Notes: generated by a model not told the origin, from the sequence alone. Numbered from the stretch's first letter, positions 8,559 to 18,071 are shown. The stretch is DNA of 64,000 nt from Ensifer sp. PDNC004 (GCF_016919405.1 NZ_CP070353.1:2542001-2606000), one strand, 5' to 3'. Translations and numbers: made by a program.

Positions 8559-9827
8559 ATGACTGCCTATTCCGAAAAAGCCGGCCGCTTCGTCGCGCTG
8601 CTTCTCATCGCAGGCTCCGGTGTGGTGACGATCGCCAAGGGCATGAGCCTGACCTTCCTTGCAATCCGCCTCCAGCGTGACTTCGGCCTCAACCCTGCCA
8701 GCATCGGCGCGTTGATCGGCGTGGGTCCGCTGCTCGGCGCGATCGTCAGCCCCTTCGCCGGCACGCTCTCCGATCGGATTGGCCGAAAAGCCGTGTTGAC
8801 CGTCGCACTCTTCATGGCCGGACTGGCGCTGGCCGGGCTCGGACTGGCGCAATCGATCGCCGCCTTCGCGCTGGCCCACATCGTCTCCGCCGTTGCCGCC
8901 GCCGTTTTTGAACCGGTCGCACGCGCCTTGATGAGCGATGCGGCGCCTGAACATCTGCGCCTCAAGGTTTTCTCCTGGCGTTATCTCGCCATCAATGCCG
9001 GCTGGGCGATTGGGCCATTGATCGGCGTATGGGTCGGCGCTGCCTATGTGACGCTTTTCGTCATCGCGGGCGTCATCCACGCAGCCTTCGGTCTCGTGAT
9101 CTTGCTCACGGTACCCGAGGCGAGCAGCAGGCAGGCTATCGAAGCCGAACGAACGTCAGGGAGTGCCGGTGGCTGGCGCGGACTTGTCGCCGCCTTGCGT
9201 GACCGGCGCCTGGTCTTCTTCGTCGTCGGCGGCACGCTGCTTCTCGCCGTTCACGGTCAGTGGTCGGTGACCCTGTCGCAGTATCTCAATACCGGCTTTG
9301 AGGACGGCGTCACGCTCTTTGCGCTGCTGGTTTCGACCAACGCGGTAACGGTGCTGGTCGCCAGCACGCCGGCCCGCTTCGTCATCGAACGGATCGGCGC
9401 CCTGCACGCGCTGTCGCTTGGCAGCCTGCTGTTCCTGATCGGCGAGATCGGCTTTGCCGCCTCGTCCGGAATGGAAATGCTCGTCGCCTCGATGATCCTT
9501 TTCACCATAGGCGAGGTGCTGGTCGTGCCGTCGGAATATGTGCTGGTCGACGGAATTTCCAACGCCGGCAACCGCGGCACCTATTTCGGTGCCCATTCAC
9601 TCTCGACGTTTGGAAACTTCCTCGGGCCGCTCACCGGCGGCCTTGCGCTTGGCGCCGTCGGCGGCGCCGGCATGTTCCTGCTGTTCGGGGCATTTGCGGC
9701 GGCAGGTGCGCTTCTGTTTGCGATCGGCCATTCCATGCCGCCGCCGCGTCCTGAGGCTGCGCGCACCACAGCGCTCGACGATGGCGCCGCCACGGGAGAC
9801 CTGCTGCGGCTGGGGCAGTTTGCTTGA
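8559..9827 (+). CDS. MFS transporter
   Basis: About 422 residues with roughly twelve hydrophobic segments. The MFS signature between TM2 and TM3 is visible as GTLSDRIGRKAVL near residue 68. The pattern resembles drug or sugar efflux MFS proteins; the substrate is not evident. GTG codons at 8550 and 8556 are alternatives to ATG 8559, which is chosen because AGCAGG sits about 10 nt upstream. It converges on the DUF4239 gene with only 6 nt between stop codons. Confidence 0.9.
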   Translation: MTAYSEKAGRFVALLLIAGSGVVTIAKGMSLTFLAIRLQRDFGLNPASIGALIGVGPLLGAIVSPFAGTLSDRIGRKAVLTVALFMAGLALAGLGLAQSIAAFALAHIVSAVAAAVFEPVARALMSDAAPEHLRLKVFSWRYLAINAGWAIGPLIGVWVGAAYVTLFVIAGVIHAAFGLVILLTVPEASSRQAIEAERTSGSAGGWRGLVAALRDRRLVFFVVGGTLLLAVHGQWSVTLSQYLNTGFEDGVTLFALLVSTNAVTVLVASTPARFVIERIGALHALSLGSLLFLIGEIGFAASSGMEMLVASMILFTIGEVLVVPSEYVLVDGISNAGNRGTYFGAHSLSTFGNFLGPLTGGLALGAVGGAGMFLLFGAFAAAGALLFAIGHSMPPPRPEAARTTALDDGAATGDLLRLGQFA

Positions 9828-9833
9828 GACCGG

Positions 9834-10610
9834 TTATCCGCCGGTCGCGGGCGACGCGTTGATCTGCTCCTGTACCCGTTCGAGTGGCCCCGGCGCCAGT
9901 GCTGCCGGCGGCTGATACGGATTGGAGAAGGCGTAGATCAGGAACAGGATGATGCCGGTATAGGCGCCGAAGAGGCAGAGCAGCAGCAGGTTACGCCGTC
10001 TCGGCGGATAGGCATAATAGGCGAGCGCGATGAAGATCACGCCGGAGAGTGCCGCGAACCAGAAGATGCTGTCGATCGAGTCCGCGACGTTGCTTTCCCG
10101 CTTGGTTCGGCTCTGCGAAACGTCGTGCAGCCGCTCCAGCATCTGGCTGCGCAGGCTCTCCTGACGCTTGTCGGCCGGCACGAGGTTCAGCACATGCTGG
10201 TAGGCCTTGTCCCAGAACGCCCAGGCCTCATTTGAAAGACGGCCCTTGTCGGCCAATGACTGCCACTCGCCGTCGATCACCTGGGACACGTAGGCGGAGA
10301 TCGCCTGCTGGATCGGTGCCTTGAAGCCTTCGCCGTAGCGTGCGGCATCATAGTAGATGTCGGCGATAGCGCCGGCTTCGGTCGCCATTTCGTATTTAAG
10401 CTGCTGGTACTCGACCATCTCCTGCGCGAACACGAGAGCAAGGATCAGGCCATGCAGTGCCGAGATCCGGAAGATGACCGAACTGGCCAGCTCCTTGTCA
10501 TGACCCTCGGCCTCACCGCCCATGATCAGCCGCATCAGGAAGTACGCAGCAAGCGTCAGTGCGACCGTGCCACACACGAAGAGTGCACCGAGCAGCATCT
10601 CGACGATCAT
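9834..10610 (-). CDS. DUF4239 (bestrophin-like) membrane protein
   Basis: A 258-residue membrane protein with two N-terminal TM segments (MLLGALFVCGTVALTLAAYF; ISALHGLILALVFAQEM), a soluble helical middle (about 80-185) and two C-terminal TM segments (FWFAALSGVIFIALAYYA; NLLLLCLFGAYTGIILFLIY). This layout matches DUF4239, which is compared with bestrophin channels. ATG at 10610 follows an excellent GGAGGGG Shine-Dalgarno 4 nt away; the frame stays open a further 83 codons upstream, but that part looks non-coding. Function unknown. Confidence 0.85.
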   Translation of the reverse strand: MIVEMLLGALFVCGTVALTLAAYFLMRLIMGGEAEGHDKELASSVIFRISALHGLILALVFAQEMVEYQQLKYEMATEAGAIADIYYDAARYGEGFKAPIQQAISAYVSQVIDGEWQSLADKGRLSNEAWAFWDKAYQHVLNLVPADKRQESLRSQMLERLHDVSQSRTKRESNVADSIDSIFWFAALSGVIFIALAYYAYPPRRRNLLLLCLFGAYTGIILFLIYAFSNPYQPPAALAPGPLERVQEQINASPATGG

Positions 10611-10823
10611 GTCCCCTCCACAGCCCATTCTCCTGCCGCGGGCCTTCGTCAATTCTGAGCCCACGACCGGCGAAAGACAACTGCACGCCCCGGACCAGGC
10701 CCTGGGCGGCTGTCTTGCGGCTGGCCGAAACGCTATGCTTGCAGCGCCATCCACCCGTCTTGCCACCATTTCGACACTGCCAACACCTAAGCACCGCGCC
10801 AAAACTGGAGTAAAAACAAGATC

Positions 10824-11726
10824 ATGAGTGCGCCAAGCGAACAGACAGTCCTCAAACAATCGATCGCGGCCACCGTGGTCGTCGGGGTGACGGGCGTTAT
10901 CTTCGGTCTGCTATCGGGCTCGGTTTCCATCGTGTTCGACGGCGTCTTCTCGGCCGTCGACGCCTCTATGACCCTGCTTGCGCTTGGCGTGACGCAGCTG
11001 ATCCCGAAGCCGAGCAAGCGCTTCCAGATGGGCTTCTGGCACATTGAACCGATGGTGCTGCTCTTCAATGCCGGCCTTCTGACCCTGCTTTCCTTCTACG
11101 CGATGGTGAACGCCGTGGGCTCCATTCTGTCGGGCGGCAATCACCTCGCCTTCGACTGGGCGATCGCCTATGCCGCCGTCGTCGTGGTGATCTGCGCCTT
11201 CATGTTCTTCTATGTACGCCGGGCGAACCGGCCGATCGGCTCGGAGTTCCTGGCGCTCGACGTGCGCGCCTGGGCGATGTCCGGTGCGATCACCTCCGCG
11301 CTGCTGGTCGCCTTTGCGATCGCCGCCGCCCTGAAGGGCACGGCTTACGAATACGTCACGCCCTATGTCGACCCGGCGATCCTGATCGTGCTGACGCTCT
11401 GCCTGATCCCGCTGCCGATCCGCACGGTCTTCCAGGCATTGAAGGAGATCTTCCTCATCGCACCCGCCGAACTCGACGAGCGGGTGCGGCAGGCAGCGGC
11501 GAACGCCGCCACACGCCATGGCTTTGCCGATTACCGCACCTATGTCGCCAAGGTCGGGCGCTCCAAGACGATCGAGGTCTATCTGATCGCAACGCCCGAA
11601 ACCAAGGTCGGCACGCTCGCCGAACTCGACCGGATCCGCGCCGAGATCGGCGAGGAGATCGGTGATCCCGGCCCTGACCGCTGGCTGACGATCGCCTTTA
11701 CCGGCGATGCGCGCTGGGCGGAATAG
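10824..11726 (+). CDS. CDF-type cation transporter-like protein with altered metal site
   Basis: A 300-residue protein with about six TM segments and a cytoplasmic tail after residue 200, the layout of the cation diffusion facilitator family (as in FieF/ZitB). TM2 reads FDGVFSAVDASM: Asp39 and Asp46 are present, but the residue four before Asp46, normally His or Asp, is Phe42. TM5 (LDVRAWAMSGAITS, 145-158) lacks the HxxxD pair. Transport of Zn, Fe or Mn by the standard mechanism is therefore doubtful. It could be a divergent transporter or a non-transporting relative. Confidence 0.8.
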   Translation: MSAPSEQTVLKQSIAATVVVGVTGVIFGLLSGSVSIVFDGVFSAVDASMTLLALGVTQLIPKPSKRFQMGFWHIEPMVLLFNAGLLTLLSFYAMVNAVGSILSGGNHLAFDWAIAYAAVVVVICAFMFFYVRRANRPIGSEFLALDVRAWAMSGAITSALLVAFAIAAALKGTAYEYVTPYVDPAILIVLTLCLIPLPIRTVFQALKEIFLIAPAELDERVRQAAANAATRHGFADYRTYVAKVGRSKTIEVYLIATPETKVGTLAELDRIRAEIGEEIGDPGPDRWLTIAFTGDARWAE

Positions 11727-11731
11727 TCCCG

Positions 11732-13312
11732 TCAGGAAAGTTCGATCCGCCTGGTGATGCCGATCGCCTCCAGGAAGGCCTGGTCGTGGCTGACGACGAG
11801 CAGCGCGCCGTCATAGGCCCTGAGCCCCGCCTCGACCGCCTCGATGGAATCGATGTCCAGATGGTTGGTCGGCTCGTCGAGGATGAGGAGCTGCGGCGGC
11901 TTGCTGCCGCTGAGCACACAGGCGAGACCGGCCCGCAACATCTGGCCGCCGCTGAGACTTGAGACGATCTGCAGCGCCGCGTCCGCCCGGAACATGAAGC
12001 GGGCGAGCGCCGCCCGGCAATCGTTCTCGCTGGCCTCGGGATTGAGGCGCCGGAAATTGTCGCGGATCGACAGACGAGGATCGAGCAGGCTTACCTTCTG
12101 GTCGAGCATGGCGTGATCGACCAGGACGCGCACCGTGCCGGACCATGGCTGGAGATCACCCGTCAGCAGCGACAACAGCGTCGTCTTGCCCGAACCGTTG
12201 CGACCGGTAAGCGCAACGCGCTCCGGCCCGACGACAGAAAGCGACAGCCGGTCGACGACCGGCTTCCCCCGCTCATAGCCGACGCCGACGTTATCGACCT
12301 GCAGGACACTCCGACCGGCAGGCAGTCCGGTCGGCGGCAGGCGAACAGTCAGCGGCTGCAGGATTTCGATACGCTCGCGCGCTTCGGCGAGATCGCCGAC
12401 TGCCTGGTCCCGCCGCCGTTCCGCGAGGCGGGCATTGTCGCCGCCGGTCTTTTCGCTCCGCTCTTTCCTGGCGTCGAGCAGGAGCAGCGGTTCGTCGCCC
12501 TTGGCGCGCTTGCGGCGGCCGGCGGCATCTTTGCGCGCCTTGCGTTCGGCCGTCTCCTGGGTCTTGCGCTCGACCTCGGCCAGACGACGCTCGGCATCGG
12601 CGAGATCGTGGTGAGCAGACGCCAGCTCGATCGCCTTGCGTTCGCGATAGTGGCTCCAATTGCCGCCGTAGGTGGTGGCGCCGAGCGTGGTCAGTTCGAC
12701 GATGGCGTCCATCTCTTCCAGGAGTTCACGGTCATGGCTGACGACGATGGCGCCGCCGCGCCAGCCCGCCATCAGCGCAGCGACGGCCGCCCGCCCCTCG
12801 CGGTCGAGATTGTTGGTGGGTTCGTCGAGCAGGATGAAGTCCGGCTCCCTGAAGACGAGCGCGGCAAGCTTCACGCGGGTCATCTGCCCGCCGGACAGGG
12901 CGGCAAGGCGCGTTTCCGCCGACGCGTCCAGACCGACGCGCGCCAGCGCTTCCTCCATGCGGGCCTCCAGCGTCCAGTCGGCGGAAGCCAGTTCGTCAAG
13001 GGTGGCGCGCCCCTCTTCTGCTTTCTGCAGAACCGCAAGTGCGTCGGTGACGCCGAAGAGATCGGCGACGGTCTCGCCTGCCGCGACCTGAACGGTCTGG
13101 CTGAGCACGCCGAGGCTGCCGACAACAGTGACCTTGCCGCCCTGCGGTGTCAGCGTGCCCTCGACCAGTCGCAGCAGTGTGGATTTGCCAACGCCATTGC
13201 GGCCGACAAGGCCGGTGCGGACAGGACCAAAGGTCAGGTCGAGACCGGAAAGAAGGCTTCGGCCCTCAGGCGTGGACCACGAAATTTGGAAGAGTGAAAT
13301 CGAAGCAGGCAT
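11732..13312 (-). CDS. ABC-F family ATP-binding protein
   Basis: A soluble protein of about 526 residues with two ABC domains and no TM segments. Domain 1 has Walker A GRNGVGKST, signature LSGGQMTRVKLA and Walker B LLDEPTNNLD. Domain 2 has GRNGSGKTT, LSGGQMLRAGLA and LILDEPTNHLD. The linker (about 230-310) is charged and helical, as in ribosome-associated ABC-F proteins such as Uup and EttA. The role is probably translation-linked, but the subgroup is not certain. Starts at 13312 (MPASISLFQ) or 13336 are both possible; homology begins at the former. Confidence 0.9.
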   Translation of the reverse strand: MPASISLFQISWSTPEGRSLLSGLDLTFGPVRTGLVGRNGVGKSTLLRLVEGTLTPQGGKVTVVGSLGVLSQTVQVAAGETVADLFGVTDALAVLQKAEEGRATLDELASADWTLEARMEEALARVGLDASAETRLAALSGGQMTRVKLAALVFREPDFILLDEPTNNLDREGRAAVAALMAGWRGGAIVVSHDRELLEEMDAIVELTTLGATTYGGNWSHYRERKAIELASAHHDLADAERRLAEVERKTQETAERKARKDAAGRRKRAKGDEPLLLLDARKERSEKTGGDNARLAERRRDQAVGDLAEARERIEILQPLTVRLPPTGLPAGRSVLQVDNVGVGYERGKPVVDRLSLSVVGPERVALTGRNGSGKTTLLSLLTGDLQPWSGTVRVLVDHAMLDQKVSLLDPRLSIRDNFRRLNPEASENDCRAALARFMFRADAALQIVSSLSGGQMLRAGLACVLSGSKPPQLLILDEPTNHLDIDSIEAVEAGLRAYDGALLVVSHDQAFLEAIGITRRIELS

Positions 13313-13473
13313 GGATACGGTTTTCCCTGATGGCAAGTCGGTTCGGCTTGGCGGTCAGGGTGAAATCCATCGATGCGTGTATCCTGTTCAAATTTCTATC
13401 GCGGTCATAGATAGCATCGAATGCGCCCGTTTCAAGGCGGGGCATTCGATACAGTGTTTCGGAAGGCAGGGGA

Positions 13474-15285
13474 TCAGGCGAGGCTGCGACGCGCTTCGTC
13501 GCCGCCGAAGGCGAGCCCGGAGGCCCGCACGCTCCGGTTTCGGCCGTGGTTCTTGGATTCGAGAAGAGCGGCATCGGCCCGGGTCAGAAGCGAGGCAACG
13601 GGCCCATCGTCCGGCGCCGCGGCAACGCCGACCGAGACCGACACCGTGCCCAGAATGCGGCCGCGATGCGAAAGCGGCGTCGTACCGATCCGCGTCCTCA
13701 GCCGCTCGGCAAGCTCAAAGCCCGCCGCTTCGCCGGCGTCGGGCAAAAGCACGGTGAATTCCTCGCCGCCGAAGCGGTAGGCACTGCCGGCATCGCCGAC
13801 CGTGTCGACGATGATCTGGGCGACATATTGCATCACGACGTCGCCGGCATCGTGGCCGAACTCGTCGTTGAAGCGCTTGAAGTGGTCGATGTCGATCATC
13901 AGGCAGCTGAGCGGCTTGCCGTCCTGCCCGCGTGGCTGCCGGTTCAGCGCCTCGTCGAGGCAGCGCCGGTTGAGCAGGCCCGTCAGTGCGTCGCGGACGG
14001 CGAGATTGGTGAGCTTTTCGCGCAGTTGAAGATTGGCGACGGCAAGCCCGATGTTTTCGGCGATCAGCTCGAGATAGAGGCGCGACGCCTCGACCGCGAA
14101 CTTCTCCTCAGACCGTTCCTCGAAATAGAGGAGCCCGATCGTGTCGCCCTGGGCCGTCAGCGGCACGCAGAGGCCGATCACGCCTTCATCGTCGAGGTGC
14201 TGGCAGGCAATGTCGCTGTGGCCGCGGTTGCTGACATGCGGCCGGCCGCGGCGGAGCCCCCAGCAGGCGCTGGAGGGAAACGTCGGCGCTGAATGCTGCG
14301 GATCGAGCCAGGTACCGACGCGCGACAGGAGCGTCCGGCTGTCGTTCAGCACATAGAGATGGCCGGCGAGGTTGGGAAAGACCTGCGGCGCGAAACGGGC
14401 GACGACCTCGGCCAGTTCGTCCTGGCTCTGGCAGGCCTGCAGCCGGTGCATCATCTGCAGGATCAGGTCCTTGGTCTGCTGGTCCAGCCGCCGCTCGGCA
14501 TCGAGACGGTCCCGCTCCAGGCCGTTTTCGCGGAAGATATGGATCGCCTTGTTCATCTCGCCGATCTCGTCGCTGCGGCGATCGAGCGGGACTTCCACGG
14601 CGTAATCCTGCTCGGCAAGCCTTGTGACGATACCGCTCATGCGGGTAAGCGGCATGGCGACGCGGCGCTTGAGGATGAAATAGAGCACGCTCAGGAACAG
14701 GGCGGCGGTGATGCCGAGCATCGTCTTGGCGGCGGCCGCATACCAATCGCTGCGCTCCTGCGCCTCGTTGAGGGCCGCGCCGGTGCGGACGTTGGTCAGG
14801 TCCCTGAACCGCGCCACCGTCTCAAGAAGGGCGGTCTGCAGACGCTCGTGCTCGGGCCCAAAGAGCTTTTCCTGCGCGCCGGCGCGGTCACCCTTCTGAT
14901 AGGCATCGATGGCGGCAACCTCGACCTTGTCGAGCGCTTCCGCCTCGCGAACGATATCCTGCAAGGCGGCGATCTCCGCCGGCGTCGCGCCAAGATTGGT
15001 CGCGGTCTTGGTCGCCTCCTCGCGGCGGCGTTCTTCTTCCTCGGCGCGGTGGAAGGCTTCGAGATGGCGCTCGTCGCCGCGCATCACATAAAGACGTGCC
15101 TCGTCACTTCGCGTTTCAGCCCCGAGCGCAAGCTCTTCGCCGAGTGTATCAAGCACCAGATGTTGCTCAACCGCCTGGCGTTCCTTGATCGCGCTGTCGG
15201 TCGACAGGATGAAGGCGGCACCAGAAAGCCCCGTCAGAAGGACGGTCACGCCATAGGCCCAGTTTGTGATCGCATTTATTCGCAT
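13474..15285 (-). CDS. Membrane-bound diguanylate cyclase (sensor-HAMP-GAF-GGEEF)
   Basis: A 603-residue protein: N-terminal TM (about 8-28), a periplasmic helical sensor region (about 30-180, CHASE3-like), a second TM (about 190-210, AKTMLGITAALFLSVLYFIL), HAMP (about 212-265), a GAF-like domain (about 290-430) and a C-terminal GGDEF domain. The active-site motif is GGEEF at 506-510, so it is expected to make cyclic-di-GMP from GTP. No RxxD product-inhibition site is seen upstream of it. There is no EAL domain. The signal sensed is unknown. Confidence 0.92.
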   Translation of the reverse strand: MRINAITNWAYGVTVLLTGLSGAAFILSTDSAIKERQAVEQHLVLDTLGEELALGAETRSDEARLYVMRGDERHLEAFHRAEEEERRREEATKTATNLGATPAEIAALQDIVREAEALDKVEVAAIDAYQKGDRAGAQEKLFGPEHERLQTALLETVARFRDLTNVRTGAALNEAQERSDWYAAAAKTMLGITAALFLSVLYFILKRRVAMPLTRMSGIVTRLAEQDYAVEVPLDRRSDEIGEMNKAIHIFRENGLERDRLDAERRLDQQTKDLILQMMHRLQACQSQDELAEVVARFAPQVFPNLAGHLYVLNDSRTLLSRVGTWLDPQHSAPTFPSSACWGLRRGRPHVSNRGHSDIACQHLDDEGVIGLCVPLTAQGDTIGLLYFEERSEEKFAVEASRLYLELIAENIGLAVANLQLREKLTNLAVRDALTGLLNRRCLDEALNRQPRGQDGKPLSCLMIDIDHFKRFNDEFGHDAGDVVMQYVAQIIVDTVGDAGSAYRFGGEEFTVLLPDAGEAAGFELAERLRTRIGTTPLSHRGRILGTVSVSVGVAAAPDDGPVASLLTRADAALLESKNHGRNRSVRASGLAFGGDEARRSLA

Positions 15286-15572
15286 GGAAGAAGCTTAGCC
15301 CCCGCGGATTGAGAGCGGATTAACCGCATTATCAGGCTTCGGCAACAGCCCCTGCCCCGGTTGACGCAAGCGGCGCGGCTTTTGTTCCGCCGCATTTCCT
15401 CGATCCGCTGGGCGCAACGCGTGTCCGCCGGCGGCACACGTTGCGCCTGACGGATCGCTCAAGTAGGTTCAATCCAGAGACGCTGGCAAAGCCAGCCGTC
15501 CCAAATGTTCTGGTATCGCGTAGGCTCGGCAGCCCATGCCGGGCAAGAGGACGGCCGAAGGGCCGGGTACAA

Positions 15573-16793
15573 ATGACACTGTCGGGCAAGCGTATTCTCC
15601 TCATCATCTCCGGCGGCATCGCGGCCTATAAGAGCCTAGATCTCATCCGGCGCCTCAGGGAGCGCGGCGCAAGCGTGCGGCCGGTCATGACGGCGGGCGC
15701 ACAGCAGTTCGTGACGCCGCTTGCCGTCGGCGCGCTTTCGGCCTCGCATGTCTATCTCGACCTGTTTTCGCGCGAGGACGAGCAGGACGTCGGCCATATT
15801 CGGCTGGCGCGCGAATGCGATCTGATCGTCGTGGCACCGGCGACCGCCGACCTGATGGCGAAGATGGCGAACGGCCATGCGGACGATCTCGCCTCGACCA
15901 TTCTGTTGGCAACGGACCGCCCTGTGCTGGTCGCGCCGGCGATGAACCCGAAGATGTGGGCGCATCCGGCGACCCGCCGCAACCGGGCGACGCTTGCCAG
16001 GGACGGCATCCGTTTCATCGGCCCGGAAGCGGGCGAGATGGCGGAAAGCGGCGAAGCCGGCGAAGGCCGCATGAGCGAGCCGCTGGCGATCGTCGCGGCC
16101 GTCGAGGATCTTCTTGGCGGAACGCCAAAGCCGCTTGCCGGGCGCAGCGTCGTCGTCACCTCAGGGCCGACGCATGAGCCGATCGACCCGGTGCGCTACA
16201 TCGCAAACCGCTCCTCGGGCAAACAAGGCCATGCGATCGCCGCGGCGCTCGCGAAACTCGGCGCCGACGTGACGCTGGTCTCCGGCCCGGTGACGATCCC
16301 GGATCCGGCCGGCGTCAAGGTCGTGCATGTGGAACGGGCCGAAGAGATGCGCGACGCGGTGCTTGCCGCCCTTCCCGCCGATGTCGCGGTCATGGTCGCC
16401 GCCGTTGCCGACTGGCGGGTGGCGACGGCCGCCGGCAACAAGATCAAGAAGAAGCCGGGCGAGGCGCCGCCGCCGCTGCTGCTTGCCGAAAACCCCGATA
16501 TCCTGAAGACGGTCGGCCACCATGCCAGGCGACCGAAGCTCGTCATCGGCTTTGCCGCCGAGACCGAAAACGTCGCCGACAACGGCCGCGCCAAGCTCGA
16601 ACGCAAGGGCGCCGACTTCATCCTCGCCAACGACGTGTCACCGGCAACGGGCATCATGGGCGGCGACCGCAACAAGGTGAAACTGATCTCGGCCACCGGC
16701 AATGATGATTGGCCGGAGATGGACAAGGACGCGGTGGCGGAGAAGCTTGCGGCCATGATCGCCGACGAACTGGCGCGGAAAGATCGGGGCTGA
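15573..16793 (+). CDS. coaBC: Bifunctional phosphopantothenoylcysteine decarboxylase / phosphopantothenate-cysteine ligase
   Basis: A 406-residue two-domain coenzyme A enzyme. CoaC (1-180): catalytic His75 in DVGHIRLAR and the PAMN motif at 122-125. The flap, AESGEAGEGRM at 157-167, lacks the catalytic cysteine found at E. coli position 158. CoaB (190-406): TSGPTHEPIDPVRYI, ANRSSGKQG, and Lys290 in NKIKKKPGEAP, matching E. coli Lys289. ATG at 15573 is chosen because homology starts there; the frame is open upstream to 15441. A 6-bp hairpin (15482-15496) lies in the upstream region. Confidence 0.95.
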   Translation: MTLSGKRILLIISGGIAAYKSLDLIRRLRERGASVRPVMTAGAQQFVTPLAVGALSASHVYLDLFSREDEQDVGHIRLARECDLIVVAPATADLMAKMANGHADDLASTILLATDRPVLVAPAMNPKMWAHPATRRNRATLARDGIRFIGPEAGEMAESGEAGEGRMSEPLAIVAAVEDLLGGTPKPLAGRSVVVTSGPTHEPIDPVRYIANRSSGKQGHAIAAALAKLGADVTLVSGPVTIPDPAGVKVVHVERAEEMRDAVLAALPADVAVMVAAVADWRVATAAGNKIKKKPGEAPPPLLLAENPDILKTVGHHARRPKLVIGFAAETENVADNGRAKLERKGADFILANDVSPATGIMGGDRNKVKLISATGNDDWPEMDKDAVAEKLAAMIADELARKDRG

Positions 16794-16801
16794 TCCACCA
16801 T

Positions 16802-16958
16802 CGCCCCTCTCCTAGGGTTAAATCCGAGGACTAACCCTACCCCGCCGGCGGGGCGAGGGGACGTGCCCTACCCAGCGACGGTGAGGTAGAGTGAAGACGG
16901 CGCTATCCTGTCCCTTCGCTCCGCCTGCGGGGAGAAGGCGGCGGCAACCTGATGAGGG
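16802..16958. repeat. RIME-like palindromic intergenic repeat (two parts)
   Basis: A GC-rich mosaic of nested inverted repeats: CCCCTC (16804-16809) with GAGGGG (16855-16860), TAGGGTTA (16813-16820) with TAACCCTA (16832-16839), and the palindrome CCCCGCCGGCGGGG (16840-16853). A second part around 16918-16958 contains GCGGGGAGAAGGCGGCG and then GATGAGGGG. Both parts match, in order, the reverse complement of the element at 25319-25397. This fits the rhizobial RIME class of intergenic mosaic elements. Confidence 0.75.
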
Positions 16959-16994
16959 GTCGACGACAAGTGCTGCAGTCGTGGATGCGATATC

Positions 16995-17801
16995 TCAAGC
17001 CAGCTGGCGCGACCGAACCGGCGTACCCTTGGTCGAAAACAACCGGACATCGACGCCATTCTCGCCGACGATGACCGCCGTACCGTCGGGGATTTCCACC
17101 CAGGCGCTGTCGTCGTCGTTGAGCGGCTCGGAAACCAGGCAATAGCCGCCGCTCGGGCCCATCGGTGCGGCATAGAGCGTCGGCGCCTTCCAGTCGGAGG
17201 CGTAGCGCACGGCGTAGAGATCCCGGCCGTCGGAGAAAGCGGCGGTGAAGCGCACCAGCACCTGCCGCTCCAAATGCTCGGCAAGCTGCTCGATGAAGGC
17301 CAGCGCCTCGGCGATGGCGCCGAGCGGATCGCGGTCGAGGCCGAACTGCATCGCGAGCAGGAACAAAAGCTCCGAATCCGTCGTGCCGGTGCGCGCCGAG
17401 TAGAGGTCGTTGTCGAGCATGCTCTCCATCGGCCGGCGCAGATGCTCGAAGTCGCCGATCTGGCCGTTGTGCATGAAAGACCAGCGGCCAAAGACGAAGG
17501 GATGACAATTGTCGCGCCTTGTGCCACCGCCGGTCGCGGCGCGCACATGGGCAAGGAAGAGCGGCGAGCGGATCTGCCTCGCAATGCTCTTCAGGTTGCA
17601 GTCGGACCAGGCGGGCAGGATATCGCGGTAGCGCCCCGGCTCGGGATGGTCGCCGTACCAGGCGATGCCGAAGCCGTCGCCGTTGGTGGCGGTCTTGGCC
17701 CGTGTCGCGCAATGGGACTGTTCGATCAGTGAGTGCGCCGGAGAGGTCACCAGTTCCTCGAGATACAGCGGCTCCCCGCGATAGGCTGCCCAGCGGCACA
17801 T
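16995..17801 (-). CDS. Class II glutamine amidotransferase (EgtC/YafJ-like)
   Basis: A 268-residue N-terminal-nucleophile amidotransferase. Met1 is followed directly by Cys2 (MCRWAAYRGEP), the expected nucleophile after Met removal. Further family landmarks are HNGQIGDFEHLR and GFGIAWYGDHPEPGRY. There is no synthase domain, so the ammonia acceptor or hydrolysed substrate is unknown; stand-alone proteins of this kind include EgtC and YafJ. It is divergent from the inositol dehydrogenase gene across 270 nt. Confidence 0.9.
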   Translation of the reverse strand: MCRWAAYRGEPLYLEELVTSPAHSLIEQSHCATRAKTATNGDGFGIAWYGDHPEPGRYRDILPAWSDCNLKSIARQIRSPLFLAHVRAATGGGTRRDNCHPFVFGRWSFMHNGQIGDFEHLRRPMESMLDNDLYSARTGTTDSELLFLLAMQFGLDRDPLGAIAEALAFIEQLAEHLERQVLVRFTAAFSDGRDLYAVRYASDWKAPTLYAAPMGPSGGYCLVSEPLNDDDSAWVEIPDGTAVIVGENGVDVRLFSTKGTPVRSRQLA

Positions 17802-17987
17802 GCTGATTTCACTCCAGCTCCGCCCGGTTCACTCCGGAGCGATTCGTTAACCATGACGAAATCCGATGTTTCAACGGAACATGGTAAAAATGCGTTAACA
17901 CATTCCCCCTTCGTCAAGGTGAGGGTAGCCGGAATGCACAGTTTTGGCTGTTTCGAGCGGCACAGGGCGTGCACTTCGCCCTATTTC

Positions 17988-18009
17988 GAACAAATATTCC
18001 ATATTGACA
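17988..18009 (+). promoter_or_regulatory. Putative IolR operator overlapping a -35 box (dehydrogenase promoter)
   Basis: GAA (17988-17990), six bases, TTCC (17997-18000), then ATATTGACA with a good -35 hexamer TTGACA at 18004-18009. The same block, GAA-N6-TTCCATATTGAC, recurs upstream of iolC. It resembles the GGAA-N6-TTCC palindrome I recall being reported for Sinorhizobium IolR, with the first G missing. Overlap with the -35 box suits repression. Confidence 0.6.
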
Positions 18010-18071
18010 AATCTTGCACAATTCATTTCATTTCGAGCCAATACGGCAGCGCCGCCAGGGAGGAATTCGGC

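Noticed and set aside
13294..13388. Imperfect direct repeat (about 29 bp, period 66) over the start of the ABC-F gene and its upstream region
   Set aside because: Only about 20 of 29 positions agree and the first copy is inside coding sequence, so chance similarity is likely.
15459..15490. GGTTCAATCC near 15465 looked like a tRNA T-loop
   Set aside because: The flanking bases do not pair as a T-stem and no anticodon or acceptor arm can be found.
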